33,373 bases of DNA. It comes from an uncultured Prevotella sp. (GTDB lineage: Bacteria > Bacteroidota > Bacteroidia > Bacteroidales > Bacteroidaceae). The notes below the pieces were generated by a model. The model was not told where the DNA came from, ran no database searches, and worked only from the letters and a program-made list of their open reading frames with translations. The stretch's first letter is position 1. The number at the start of each line of letters is the position of its first letter. Below are positions 1-8,735 of this stretch, piece after piece. A program made the translations under genes and the position numbers. Location: NCBI GenBank assembly GCA_902464615.1, contig CABQKA010000014.1:1-33373 (forward strand). Direction: 5' to 3'.

Positions 1-181
1 ATGAAGTCAGCCCTATTTTTATTCGTTTGCTATATTTTTATCGGACAGCAATAATAAAAAAAGCAATAACCGGATGTTTTTTCGAGTTATTCTCTTGCAA
101 AGGAATAAAAAAACAATGAAAAAAAAAGGTTTTCGGATTATTTTTTGAAATAATTTTTTATTAAGGCCCCGAATCATGAAA

Positions 182-214
182 AAATCGCCGCTGCGGGGTC
201 CGCGGCGGCGATTT
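182..214 (-). terminator. Intrinsic terminator of the GH35-GH2 operon
   Basis: The arms at 182-196 and 200-214 form a 15-bp GC-rich stem with one G-T pair and a 3-nt loop. On the minus strand the stem is followed by six U (plus-strand A-run 179-184). It begins 20 bp past the GH2 stop codon, a textbook Rho-independent terminator. The rest of 1-181 is AT-rich non-coding DNA in which I see no gene. Confidence 0.85.
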
Positions 215-233
215 GTAGGTTTCTGGAAACGGC

Positions 234-3155
234 TTACCGGTAGAGCGTCACTTCGGCCAGGCCGGCCCGCCCTTCCGAGACGCCTTCGATGACCACGCGG
301 AGGTATTTCAGCCTGCGCTCCACGCGCACGGGCCTGAAGTCCCATCCCGTGCACTCCTTCTCGTAGAGCGGGGTCCACGTCTGTCCGTCCTCCGACGTCT
401 CCACGCGGTGCAGGTACGACGAGCTGTCTTTCTGGAAGCGGACGCGGCAGGCGTAGATGTCGGTGACCTCCGGCAAGATGCAGGTGACCGTCTGCGGGAC
501 GGCCTCGCTGCCGGCTATCCACCAGCTGAAGTCGTCCCCGTCCACGGCGTTGGCCAGCCCGTAGCCGGGAGCGCCGGCGTCGCCGCGCACTTCGGCCACC
601 TTCGCGACGGGGCGCGAGAGGATTTCGCGGTCGTGGCGCGAATCGCGCACCACGGCGCCGTCCTCTTCCCGCCCGGCAAACGTGCGGCCTTCGCCCCCTG
701 GGAGCGTGGCCACGGGGCTTAGGCGCGTGCGCACGGTGCTACTTCCCGGAAGCAGGCCCTCGGCCGAGGCTTCCACGCGGATTTTCCCGCGGCGGCAGGT
801 GGTACGGACGAAGGCGAAGCCCACGCCGCCCTCCACGCGCTGCGGGTTCACCCCGATGCGGACGATGCTGTCGCCCACCAGCCGGCCCTCGCCCTCCACG
901 CGGATGCGGATTTCCGCGTCGGAGGAGTGTACCACCGTGCCGGCGGCGTCGCACACCTTGAAATAGACGGGTATCATGTCGCTCCCGTCGGCCAGGGGCC
1001 GCACGCCTTCGTCGGCGATGCACACTTCCACGTGGTGGGGCGCGCCGGGCGTGCGCACGGTGTGTTCCGCCACGGCCTTCCCGTCCACGAGGCCCTCGGC
1101 GCGCAGTTCGCCGGCCTCATAAGTCCCGGCGTCGAACTGGAAACAGGGGCTGCCGCCTTTCTCCACAATGTGGGGATAGTGCCTGGCCGCCTGGGCGCGG
1201 GTCTGCTCGCCCACCAGCCGGCCGTTGCGGTAGAGGCGGACGGCGTCGCAGTTGGAGAACACCGTCACGGCCGATACGGAAGAGGGGAGGGCGGCCGTGT
1301 CGTTGAACGTGGCGAGCCGCACCATCGGGCCTTCGTAAAGCCCTTCCTGCGCGACGTCTTTCGGCCGCATGCTCTGCATCATGTAGTAGCTGAACTTGGG
1401 GTAGCGGTTCATGTCGACCACGCCGGAGTACATCGTCTCCTCCTCGGCGCCGCGCGCATAGTCGTTGTAGCTCCACATGAAGTGTCCGCCCATGCGCGGG
1501 TTGGCGTCGAGCATGCACCAGTCGAAGTAGCCGTTGCCGTCGAGCTGCCCGAGGCGGCTGAGGCACTGGCGCAGCTGCTCGTACTCGTTCTCGCGGAGGC
1601 TGACGCGCGGCTTCGGCCCGGCGCCGTCGCCCCATTCGCGCGTCAGGAGGGGCTTGACGGCCACCTGGTCCGCCAGGCTGTTGCTCATCACGTTGCCGTC
1701 CGCGGGGAAGCGGCCCACCTGCTTGTAGAACACGTCGTAATACGGCTCCGTGTCCTCGTGGCCGAAATAGTCGCCCGAGGTGTAGAACTGGTTGCCGGGA
1801 TACTCCTCGTGGGCGGCGCGGTTGATGCGGGCCACGACCTCGAGGGGATAGTGCGTCTCGTTCAGCGCCGTTTCCCACAGGACGACGGCGGGATGGTTGC
1901 GGTCGCGGCGCACCATCTGGCGCGTCACCTGCTCCAGACGGTCGGTGAAGACGGGGTCGCTGTTGAAGTATTGCCACCCGGGCACGCACTCCACGACGAG
2001 AAGGCCGTACTTGTCGCAGGCGTCGAGGAAGGCGGGGTCGTGCGGGTAGTGGGCCGCGCGGACGGCGTTGTATCCGCCGCGCTTCATGGCGATGACGTCG
2101 CGCTCCTGCATGGAGTTGGAGGCGGCGTCGCCCACGTGGGGGAAGGCCTGATGGCGGTTCGCGCCGACCAGGTAGAGGTGCTCGCCGTTAATGAAGAAGC
2201 CGCCGTCGGTCGTGTAGCTTATCGTCCGGATGCCGATGCGCTCCGTGCGGGAGTCCACCAGGCGGCCGCCGGCGTAGACGCGCGTCTCCAGCTCATAGAG
2301 GTCCGGATGGTAGGGATGCCACAGGCGGGGATTGTCGACGGCAAACGACTGCACCAGGCTGGTGTCTTGGCCCGCCCCGAGCGTGAAGGCCGCCTCGCCG
2401 CGGGCCACGACCTTGCCCGAAGGGCTGCGCAGGAGGGTGGCAAGACGGCCCTCGCGCCCGTCGGGATGGCCGTTGCGCAGGTGGGTGCGGACGCGCACCG
2501 TGGCCTTGTCGCGGCTCACGGCGGGAAACGTCACGAAGACCCCGCCGCCGGCCGTGACGTCCTCTTCCAGTTCGTCCGTGACGTGGAGCTTGTCCGTCAC
2601 CACCAGCCGCACGTCGCGGTAGATGCCGCTGTAATAGTAGAAGTCCATCTGCCCCTGTGGCTTGCCCGGGGGAGTCAGCCCGTCCGGCTCGGCCGAGACG
2701 CGGACGGCCAGCACGTTGTCCGCCCCGTCCCGGCGGAGGGCTTCGGTGACGTCTACCGTGAATCCCATGTAGCCGCCCCGGTGTTCCGCCAGGCGGCGGC
2801 CGTTGACGTAGACCTCGCAACGGTTCATGACGCCTTCAAAGGAAAGGACCGCGCGCTTGCCGGCGGCGGACTCCGGCAGGCGGAAGTAACGGCGGTACCA
2901 CCCCACGCCGGCGTAGATGATGTCGCCGCCGCAGTGTTTCTTCTCCAGCTGCATCACATGGGGCAGGGAAGCGGCCGTCCAGCGCGAGTCGTCATAGTCC
3001 GCGCTCCCGGCGCCGGCGGCTTCGCCGCGGTGGAAAGCCCACCCGGCGTTCAGGTCGTAGACGGTCCGGCCGCCGCGGGCCGCCGCGGACAGCGCCGCGC
3101 CGAGCAGCAGCAGGACGAGCAGGGCGTGCCTGCATGTAGAGTGAAATCCTTGCAT
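234..3155 (-). CDS. Secreted GH2 beta-galactosidase-like enzyme with C-terminal discoidin domain
   Basis: This 973-aa enzyme belongs to glycoside hydrolase family 2, retaining exo-enzymes that remove beta-galactosyl, glucuronyl or mannosyl residues. The start MQGFHSTCRHALLVLLLL gives a clean signal peptide ending near AALSAAA; an upstream in-frame ATG would add 21 charged residues, so I reject it. Domain order is a jelly-roll sugar-binding domain (about 35-200), an Ig-like domain, a TIM barrel (about 310-620), further beta domains, and a C-terminal F5/8-type (discoidin, CBM32-like) domain over roughly the last 120 residues. Likely catalytic residues are acid/base Glu433 in ALNETHY and nucleophile Glu507 in REWGD. 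It is the second gene of an operon behind GH35, with a 101-bp gap. Beta-galactosidase is favoured by that partner, but the exact substrate is inferred. Confidence 0.88.
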   Translation of the reverse strand: MQGFHSTCRHALLVLLLLGAALSAAARGGRTVYDLNAGWAFHRGEAAGAGSADYDDSRWTAASLPHVMQLEKKHCGGDIIYAGVGWYRRYFRLPESAAGKRAVLSFEGVMNRCEVYVNGRRLAEHRGGYMGFTVDVTEALRRDGADNVLAVRVSAEPDGLTPPGKPQGQMDFYYYSGIYRDVRLVVTDKLHVTDELEEDVTAGGGVFVTFPAVSRDKATVRVRTHLRNGHPDGREGRLATLLRSPSGKVVARGEAAFTLGAGQDTSLVQSFAVDNPRLWHPYHPDLYELETRVYAGGRLVDSRTERIGIRTISYTTDGGFFINGEHLYLVGANRHQAFPHVGDAASNSMQERDVIAMKRGGYNAVRAAHYPHDPAFLDACDKYGLLVVECVPGWQYFNSDPVFTDRLEQVTRQMVRRDRNHPAVVLWETALNETHYPLEVVARINRAAHEEYPGNQFYTSGDYFGHEDTEPYYDVFYKQVGRFPADGNVMSNSLADQVAVKPLLTREWGDGAGPKPRVSLRENEYEQLRQCLSRLGQLDGNGYFDWCMLDANPRMGGHFMWSYNDYARGAEEETMYSGVVDMNRYPKFSYYMMQSMRPKDVAQEGLYEGPMVRLATFNDTAALPSSVSAVTVFSNCDAVRLYRNGRLVGEQTRAQAARHYPHIVEKGGSPCFQFDAGTYEAGELRAEGLVDGKAVAEHTVRTPGAPHHVEVCIADEGVRPLADGSDMIPVYFKVCDAAGTVVHSSDAEIRIRVEGEGRLVGDSIVRIGVNPQRVEGGVGFAFVRTTCRRGKIRVEASAEGLLPGSSTVRTRLSPVATLPGGEGRTFAGREEDGAVVRDSRHDREILSRPVAKVAEVRGDAGAPGYGLANAVDGDDFSWWIAGSEAVPQTVTCILPEVTDIYACRVRFQKDSSSYLHRVETSEDGQTWTPLYEKECTGWDFRPVRVERRLKYLRVVIEGVSEGRAGLAEVTLYR

Positions 3156-3177
3156 GTGTTTTCTTCTGTATTTTGCA

Positions 3178-3228
3178 GCGTTGCCTGGCACTCCGCCGCC
3201 GGGAAGGGCGGGGCGCACCAGGCAACGC
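3178..3228. other. Intercistronic hairpin between GH35 and GH2
   Basis: The arms GCGTTGCCTGG (3178-3188) and CCAGGCAACGC (3218-3228) pair perfectly over 11 bp, and the enclosed GC-rich segment can pair further. No U-run follows on the minus strand. It is better read as a partial terminator, or an element stabilising or processing the GH35-GH2 mRNA, than as a full stop. Confidence 0.5.
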
Positions 3229-3256
3229 GTATGGATTATCTAATCGGTCCGGGCGT

Positions 3257-5746
3257 TCATTTCCTCACTTCCGCCGCGTCGGGATAGGGCATCACTTCCG
3301 CTGCCTTGACCTGTGCGCCGTTGGCCGTCTGCCGCAGGCCGAGGACAATCACGTTCTCCTCGCCGCCGAACTTCAGCCAGCACTCGGGCAGGTAGTACTC
3401 CCGCTGCGGCCCGGCCTCCCAGTGGCGGCCTATGTTGTGCCCGTTCAGCCACATGTAGCCGTTGCCGGAAGCGTTGATTCTCATCAGCCAGGGAATCCAC
3501 TCGCCGGCCTTTTCCGCCGGCAGGGTGAACGACAGGCGGTACCACGTGAAGAGTCCGTCGGGCTGCCCCTTGGGCTGCACGCCGTTGCCCTTGCGCGGGA
3601 TGTCGCACTGCGTGTCGAGGCGCACCGTCTCCCACGCGCTGTCGTCGTAGCCCGGTTCGGTCCATCCCTCGGTCACGCCGGCCGCGTCCTTGGCCAGCTC
3701 CCACGAGAGGGGATGCGTCAGGGCCGACTCCGTCAGCGAAAGGCCGCCCTGGCGGATTCCGGCCAGCTCCTCCATGGGCACGTAGCCGTGGGCGTGGCCG
3801 AGGTTTTCGTAGACGACCAGTATCTCGTTCTCGCCCTCGCGCAGTGTGCCGGAGACGTCGAAGCGGTTGTCGAACTCGTCGGGACGGATGCGCACGAAGC
3901 AGTCGCGCGTGGTCCACGACTGGGCGTCGGCGTGGTCGGGGAAGAGGCGCTTCACGGGCTTGCCGTTGACCGTCGCCGAGACAATGTCGCGGGTGAACAT
4001 GTTGAAGAGCAGGTATTTCTCAGCCTTGGCCTGCTCGGCCGTCAGCGTCACCTTGGCGCGATAGAGGCTGTAACGGAAATCGTTCACGTCCAGGTCGGGG
4101 AGCGAGGCCGGGACGGGCATCGGCAGCCACTGTGCCTGGGCGAAGGGGTCTTCGCGGCGCTTGGCCTCGGCGATGCGCACCGCTCCGGGCAGGCGCGAAG
4201 GCCGCTTGACCGCCTTTTGCGCCCGGGGCCACCACTTACCGGCCGAGGGCTTCTTGCCGGGCGGGATGACGAGCACCTGCGCGTCGAGGGCGGCCAGGTC
4301 GTAGTCCACCGTCAGCGGGGCGATGGACAGGGAGTCCTGCTGCGCGTCGCCGTCCACGGTCATCAGTACTTTCTCGCCGTTCTGGTTAATGTTGTACATG
4401 GCTTCGCGCGGGAGGCTCACCTTGCCGGGCACGAGCGTCACCTTGCCCTTGGCGGGGTGGTCGGGGTCCGTGTTGTGGAGGAAGACGAACATCGTGCCGT
4501 CCTGCGCCACGCGCACGCCGCCGAAGAGCGACTCGGGCGCGTCGCGCAGCTCGCACGGTCCGCCGAAAGAGCGCACCAGCTGGGGCTCGTAAGCGTGTAT
4601 GAACTCGCCGATGGCTTTCGAGGCCAGGTATTTTTCGCCCACGGCGCCGCTCTCGCGGATGGCCGCGTTGTAGTCGTAGGAAGTGGTCATGCCGCGGGCG
4701 CCCCACCCGGCGAAGTGCGTCCCGCCGAAGTACATGTAGTAGTTAAGCCCCGTGCTGCCGCCCAGGATGCTCATCAGCCCGATGGCCTTGAAGTGGCGCG
4801 CGTCGGAATAGTTGTCTTCGCTCAGGCCGCCCGTCACCAGCGAGAACCAGCCGCCCTGCAGCTCCGTCACGTAGCCCGGCGCGTCCGGCTGTGCGCGGCG
4901 CAGGGCCGCCATGCGGTGGGCGCAGCTCGGGGCGTCGGTGAGACCCACGTAGTAGTTGTCGCAGTCGAACACCTGCGAGAGCACTTCGTCCTGGCTGCCG
5001 CGGCACTCGTTGGTCAGGCAGGTGAACACGGGGATGTCCATGCCGCTCTTGCGCACCGAGTTGTAGAGGGCGCGCAGGAAGTCGCCCTTGTTGTCGCAGC
5101 CGTGCGCGTTGTACTCGTTTTCTATCTGAATCATGATGATGCCCTTACCGCCCTTGGGCTTGCGCGTTATCTGCTCGCCGGCCAGGCTCTTGCAGACGGC
5201 GTCGAACCAGTGGACGCACCAGCGCACGTGCTGCGGGTCGGCGCTGCGCAGCCAGAAGCCGTCCACCTCGGGGCGGAACTTGGCCAGCCAGCGCGGATAG
5301 CCGCCGCCGGAAAACTCCGCGCAGATGAACGGGCCGGGGCGCACAATGGTGTAGAAGCCGAACTCGTCCTGCGCCATCTTCAGCCAGCGGTGCAGGTCGG
5401 AGAAGTCGAAGTGCGTCGTGTCGTCCACGCTGGAGGGCATCGTCCGCTCGTGCCAGTTCCACGGCACGTAGGTCTCCACCGTATTGAAGCCCGCCTCCTT
5501 GATTTTCTGGAAACGGTCGCGCCACAGTTCCTCCGGGCAGCGGAAATAATGGAATGCCGCGCTGTAAACGAAAATGTCCTTCCCGTCTATCGTCAGGCAG
5601 GAGCCGTCGTAACGGATGCGCTCCGGGTGGGCGAACTGCTTCACGGGCCGCTCCGCCGTCTGCGCCGGCGCCGCCAGCGCGGGCAGGCAGGCCAGCAAAG
5701 CCCACACGCAGCTTCTCAGTCCTCTTTTCAGAAAATTGTTCTTCAT
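3257..5746 (-). CDS. Secreted GH35 beta-galactosidase
   Basis: This 829-aa protein is a family 35 beta-galactosidase, which releases terminal beta-linked galactose. The signal peptide MKNNFLKRGLRSCVWALLAC ends near APAQT, so the enzyme is periplasmic or secreted. Family marks are the N-terminal barrel with NTVETYVPWNWHE, the segment IIMIQIENEYN containing acid/base Glu211, and TELQGGWFS containing likely nucleophile Glu295. The C-terminal half holds beta-sandwich domains, including WLNGHNIGRHWEAGPQ, typical of GH35 galactose-binding domains. It is the first gene of the operon with GH2. The nearest promoter-like sequence lies about 250 bp upstream (5997-6029), giving a long 5' leader. The family call is firm; the natural substrate (arabinogalactan, xyloglucan galactose or host glycan) is not determinable here. 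Confidence 0.93.
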   Translation of the reverse strand: MKNNFLKRGLRSCVWALLACLPALAAPAQTAERPVKQFAHPERIRYDGSCLTIDGKDIFVYSAAFHYFRCPEELWRDRFQKIKEAGFNTVETYVPWNWHERTMPSSVDDTTHFDFSDLHRWLKMAQDEFGFYTIVRPGPFICAEFSGGGYPRWLAKFRPEVDGFWLRSADPQHVRWCVHWFDAVCKSLAGEQITRKPKGGKGIIMIQIENEYNAHGCDNKGDFLRALYNSVRKSGMDIPVFTCLTNECRGSQDEVLSQVFDCDNYYVGLTDAPSCAHRMAALRRAQPDAPGYVTELQGGWFSLVTGGLSEDNYSDARHFKAIGLMSILGGSTGLNYYMYFGGTHFAGWGARGMTTSYDYNAAIRESGAVGEKYLASKAIGEFIHAYEPQLVRSFGGPCELRDAPESLFGGVRVAQDGTMFVFLHNTDPDHPAKGKVTLVPGKVSLPREAMYNINQNGEKVLMTVDGDAQQDSLSIAPLTVDYDLAALDAQVLVIPPGKKPSAGKWWPRAQKAVKRPSRLPGAVRIAEAKRREDPFAQAQWLPMPVPASLPDLDVNDFRYSLYRAKVTLTAEQAKAEKYLLFNMFTRDIVSATVNGKPVKRLFPDHADAQSWTTRDCFVRIRPDEFDNRFDVSGTLREGENEILVVYENLGHAHGYVPMEELAGIRQGGLSLTESALTHPLSWELAKDAAGVTEGWTEPGYDDSAWETVRLDTQCDIPRKGNGVQPKGQPDGLFTWYRLSFTLPAEKAGEWIPWLMRINASGNGYMWLNGHNIGRHWEAGPQREYYLPECWLKFGGEENVIVLGLRQTANGAQVKAAEVMPYPDAAEVRK

Positions 5747-5996
5747 CTTTTCGATATAAATTACTTTTTAGGGTGATGTGTCCGGATGCCTGCCCTGCTG
5801 GCCGTCCGGTCCGCGCACCGGGTACGGTCACGCTTCCCTCTCCGCCAGTGCGGGCACGGACAGTCCTGCCGCCAGCGTCTGCACGCCGCGACCCCGTCCG
5901 CATTGCAAAAAAAATGGTTTTTCGCGGGCCTGCCGCGCCGGGCCTGCCGTGAAAGGGATTCGGCGACAGGCGGCCCTACGGCGGACCGCATGGTCG

Positions 5997-6029
5997 CAAA
6001 TTTACATAATTATTCCATACACACTGCAA
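5997..6029 (-). promoter_or_regulatory. Candidate Bacteroidetes promoter for GH35-GH2
   Basis: On the minus strand TAAATTTG (5997-6004) matches the -7 element TAnnTTTG, and TTG (6027-6029) lies 22 nt upstream as a -33 element. The implied leader is about 240 nt, so a closer undetected promoter is possible. Confidence 0.5.
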
Positions 6030-6100
6030 CCATTCGGCCTGCAAAGGCTTCTGTTTTGCGAATTTTAATCCGTTATCGCCGATATTTTGACAGAATGCCA

Positions 6101-6108
6101 TATCTTTG
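6101..6108 (+). promoter_or_regulatory. -7 element for the nitroreductase-GNAT unit
   Basis: TATCTTTGC is an exact match to TAnnTTTGY. It lies 63 nt before the nitroreductase start. No well-spaced -33 TTG is visible. Confidence 0.55.
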
Positions 6109-6171
6109 CAAAAAAGCCGGCCGCCCCACCGCGTCCGGCCCCACATCCTTAACTCCATTCAAAAGTTTCCC

Positions 6172-6834
6172 ATGATGAGAACAAACCTGACCAAGACTTT
6201 ACGAAGCGTCTTCCTGCTGGCGCTGTGCGGCTGGAGCGGCTGCCAGAGCGCGGCGCAGGACACCGTCCGCCTGCCGCAGCCCGACATGGACCGCCCCGCC
6301 ACGGTGATGCAGGCCCTGGGGCAAAGGCAGTCCACGCGCGCCTTCGACGGCCGCGAACTCGCCGCCCAGGACCTGGCGGACCTGCTCTGGGCCGCCAACG
6401 GCGTGAACCGCCCCGCCAGCGGCAAGCGCACCGCCCCCTCGGCCCTCAACCGCCAGGACGTGGATGTCTACGTCCTGACGGCCCGCGGCGCCTACCGCTA
6501 CGACGCCGCCGCCCATGCGCTGCAGCCCGTCGCCACGGACGACCTGCGCTCCGCAGCAGCGGGCGGACAAGACTTCGTCGCCACGGCGCCGGCCGTCCTC
6601 GTGCTGGTGAGCGACCTCTCCAAGTTCGGCGGGCGCGGCCAGGCCAGCGCACTGCGCATGGGGGCCATCGACGCGGGCATCGTCTCGCAGAACGCCGCCC
6701 TCTTCTGCGCCGCGGCGGGACTGGCCACCGTGCCCAGAGCCTCGATGGACGCCGACGCCCTGCGCACCGGACTGAAGCTGGCGGACGAGCAGGAACCGAT
6801 GCTCAACCTCCCCGTGGGCTACTTCAAGCGCTGA
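6172..6834 (+). CDS. Exported nitroreductase-family (SagB-like) protein
   Basis: This 220-aa protein belongs to the FMN-dependent nitroreductase fold. The family pattern RQSTRAF sits near residues 50-56, followed by the conserved LLWAANGVNRP (about 70-80). Near the C-terminus are the alternating Ala/Gly helix around DAGIVSQNAALFCAAAGL and the closing LPVGYFKR. Two adjacent ATGs (6172, 6175) are equally possible starts. The N-terminus TLRSVFLLALCGWSGCQSAAQ is a signal sequence; a Cys near residue 21 could be lipidated, but the lipobox is poor, so a periplasmic protein is as likely. It is shorter than cytosolic nitroreductases that carry extra domains. The electron acceptor is unknown. The GNAT gene follows 16 bp downstream, probably in the same transcript. 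Confidence 0.85.
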   Translation: MMRTNLTKTLRSVFLLALCGWSGCQSAAQDTVRLPQPDMDRPATVMQALGQRQSTRAFDGRELAAQDLADLLWAANGVNRPASGKRTAPSALNRQDVDVYVLTARGAYRYDAAAHALQPVATDDLRSAAAGGQDFVATAPAVLVLVSDLSKFGGRGQASALRMGAIDAGIVSQNAALFCAAAGLATVPRASMDADALRTGLKLADEQEPMLNLPVGYFKR

Positions 6835-6850
6835 CCGTACATACCTGCCC

Positions 6851-7399
6851 ATGGACATCGTAACTGAAAGACTGACGCTGCGCCCGTGGAGGGAAACGGA
6901 CGCCGAAGACCTCTACCGCTACGCCAGCGACGAAAGGGTGGGGCCGCCCGCCGGATGGCCCGCCCACAAAAGCGTGGAGGAAAGCCGCGAAATCATCCGC
7001 ACCGTCTTCAGCCGCGATGGCGTCTACGCCGTCACGCTGAAGGGCACGGACAGGGCAGTCGGCTGCATAGGCCTACTCGCCGGGGCGCAGTGCAATTTCC
7101 CCTTAGCCCCGGACGAAGGGGAACTATCCTACTGGCTCGGCGTCCCGTTCTGGGGGCGCGGCCTGATTCCCGAAGCCGCGCGCGCACTGCTGTGCCACGG
7201 TTTCCGCGAAATGGGCCTCAGGGCCGTCTGGTGCGGCTACTTCGACGGCAACGCGAAGTCGAAACGGGTGCAAGAGAAATGCGGATTCCGCTACCACCAC
7301 ACGGAGCCGGAAAAGTTCTACGCCCTGACGCAGGACCGGCGCGTGGAGCACGTCTGCCGCCTGACGCGGGAGGAATGGGCCGCAACGTTCAGCCCTTAG
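6851..7399 (+). CDS. GNAT N-acetyltransferase, RimJ/RimL type
   Basis: This 182-aa cytoplasmic protein has the family start TERLTLRPWRETDAEDLYRY. The acetyl-CoA-binding motif is YWLGVPFWGRGLIPEAA (pyrophosphate loop about residues 99-104), and the C-terminal part is NAKSKRVQEKCGFRYH, where Asn and the EKxGF motif are typical of the RimJ/RimL branch. It would transfer acetyl groups from acetyl-CoA to an amine; the acceptor cannot be read from sequence. It lies 16 bp behind the nitroreductase gene and ends before a strong bidirectional hairpin. Confidence 0.92.
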   Translation: MDIVTERLTLRPWRETDAEDLYRYASDERVGPPAGWPAHKSVEESREIIRTVFSRDGVYAVTLKGTDRAVGCIGLLAGAQCNFPLAPDEGELSYWLGVPFWGRGLIPEAARALLCHGFREMGLRAVWCGYFDGNAKSKRVQEKCGFRYHHTEPEKFYALTQDRRVEHVCRLTREEWAATFSP

Positions 7400-7437
7400 G
7401 CCGCGGCCGCCCGGGCGGGCGGGAACGGTAAAAAAAC

Positions 7438-7486
7438 ATGCCTCCGGCATGCGCCTGAAAAAAGTCTGCGCGCATGCCGGAGGCAT
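7438..7486. terminator. Bidirectional terminator between convergent genes
   Basis: The arms ATGCCTCCGGCATGCGC (7438-7454) and GCGCATGCCGGAGGCAT (7470-7486) are a perfect 17-bp inverted repeat with a 15-nt loop. Seven A on the left (7430-7436) give a U-run for minus-strand transcripts; TTGTTT on the right serves the plus strand. It stands between the GNAT gene and the convergent PepSY-like lipoprotein gene. Confidence 0.85.
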
Positions 7487-7508
7487 TGTTTGCCTGTGGT
7501 GGGAAGGG

Positions 7509-8459
7509 TTATGTCCATTCGTCCCAAAGGTCGCCCCACCAGCTATCTTCCCAGTCTTCGGGGAACTCTTTCACGATGTTGCCGTCTTGGTCCACGATGA
7601 CCAGCCAGTCGTCGTCGTAGCGTTCGGCTTCGATGGCATAGAACGTCCCCCGGTGGGAGTCTATCACGTCGATGTCGTCATCGTCCATGTCGCGGTAGCC
7701 GTTCGCCCACAGTTGGCTCCATGTGCCGTCGGGCAGGCTGCGGCGGCTCACTTCCCATTTGCTGCCGACCCATTCGTTGCGGAAATTGAAGTAGACATTC
7801 TTCTCGCGCCCCTCGTGGTAGATTTCTATCTCGAGGAAACCGTCGTCCCAGTCGCGGTCAGTGATACGCGAACCGGGATATCTGTCGGCGATAAATTCCG
7901 AAGGAGTCATCGGCTGTTCCTCCGGGATGAAGTCGATGTGGTCGTCATCTTCCGGGGCATCGGTGAGGACCTGCACGAGGCGGCCCGTTTCCGTGTAGTA
8001 GAGGTCGGCATCGGTCTCCACGCCGTTTTCGTTTTTGTCCACTTCAATAACGTAGAACGTCTCGGAGTCAGCGCGTTCCAACACGTTGGCCTCGTCGTCC
8101 ACCGTCCAGGGAGATTTGGAATAGATGGTGTCGTTGAACGCTTGGATTACGGCAGCCGGAAGGCTGTTGAAGGGGATTTCACGGTCTGTCATGCCCCAGC
8201 GCTTGCTGATGCGCGAAAACCATGCCGTGCAGTTGGGCGTGAAGCCGGTGGCCCGGGTGCCGTCGTCGTAGAACCGCGCCACATCGTAGTCCTCCACAGT
8301 CGACCAGGAGACGTTGGTCGCATTGGGATACATTTCATAAAACGCCTTGACAATCTCTTCTGACACGCTGGGCGGAGTACCAGCGTTGTCGTCACTGCAT
8401 GACGACAGCGCAAACATGCTACACAGGGTAGCCATCAAAAAGGACTTGAACTGTTTCAT
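7509..8459 (-). CDS. PepSY-like surface lipoprotein
   Basis: This 316-aa lipoprotein resembles the PepSY-like (beta-lactamase-inhibitor-like) proteins common in Bacteroidales. The start MKQFKSFLMATLCSMF is chosen because it begins a proper signal peptide; an ATG ten codons earlier adds a non-signal extension. The lipobox is LSSC with lipidated Cys21. Ser-Asp-Asp follows it, a pattern known in Bacteroides to send lipoproteins to the cell surface. The mature part contains at least two similar blocks (about 35-160 and 185-310). Each opens with a helix ending in a YPN or YPG turn, followed by strands rich in Trp, Asp and aromatic residues. No catalytic residues are seen. Function unknown; binding or inhibition at the surface is only a guess. 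Confidence 0.8.
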   Translation of the reverse strand: MKQFKSFLMATLCSMFALSSCSDDNAGTPPSVSEEIVKAFYEMYPNATNVSWSTVEDYDVARFYDDGTRATGFTPNCTAWFSRISKRWGMTDREIPFNSLPAAVIQAFNDTIYSKSPWTVDDEANVLERADSETFYVIEVDKNENGVETDADLYYTETGRLVQVLTDAPEDDDHIDFIPEEQPMTPSEFIADRYPGSRITDRDWDDGFLEIEIYHEGREKNVYFNFRNEWVGSKWEVSRRSLPDGTWSQLWANGYRDMDDDDIDVIDSHRGTFYAIEAERYDDDWLVIVDQDGNIVKEFPEDWEDSWWGDLWDEWT

Positions 8460-8641
8460 AAAAGCGTAAATAATAGTATGACTCCACAAAGAAAGGCAAT
8501 TGTTTTGAATATAACAAATTATGGAACTGTAAAATAGCTTTTTTAACTAAAAATCCCGGCCCTTTTGCTGGAGTGCCGGTGCTGCGGAGAGGCATGCCGC
8601 CGGCTTGCGAGACATGGGTTTGAGAGAAATGTTGAAGTCTT

Positions 8642-8706
8642 GCAGGAAAGAGGGAAGGGGGCGCGCGACGGGCTTCACCGGCCACCGCGCGCCCCCTTCT
8701 TCCTGC
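8642..8706. terminator. Long hairpin downstream of the GH31 gene
   Basis: The core arms GAAGGGGGCGCGCG (8654-8667) and CGCGCGCCCCCTTC (8686-8699) pair perfectly over 14 bp. After a small bulge, GCAGGAA (8642-8648) pairs with TTCCTGC (8700-8706). It starts 29 bp past the GH31 stop codon. There is no clear U-run, so termination is likely but not certain. Confidence 0.6.
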
Positions 8707-8735
8707 CTGCAAGCGCAAGGAGAGGCTTGGTCCGC

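Larger units (their letters stand above)
5747..6171. other. Divergent intergenic region, GH35 / nitroreductase
   Basis: This 425-bp gap separates divergent genes. The part next to GH35 (about 5775-5990) is GC-rich, shows no convincing gene on either strand, and contains the 11-mer CGGGCCTGCCG twice, 3 bp apart, near 5928-5952. The part from about 5995 on is AT-rich and carries divergent promoter-like elements. Confidence 0.6.

Noticed and set aside
927..3287. Long plus-strand open frame (786 codons) opposite the GH2 gene
   Set aside because: It mirrors the GH2 gene; GC-rich codon use removes stops on the opposite strand. The product is a low-complexity His/Val/Ala/Gly string with no signal or domain.
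3173..5776. Plus-strand open frame (867 codons) opposite GH35
   Set aside because: Same antisense artefact; the GH35 frame has catalytic motifs, the antisense frame has none.
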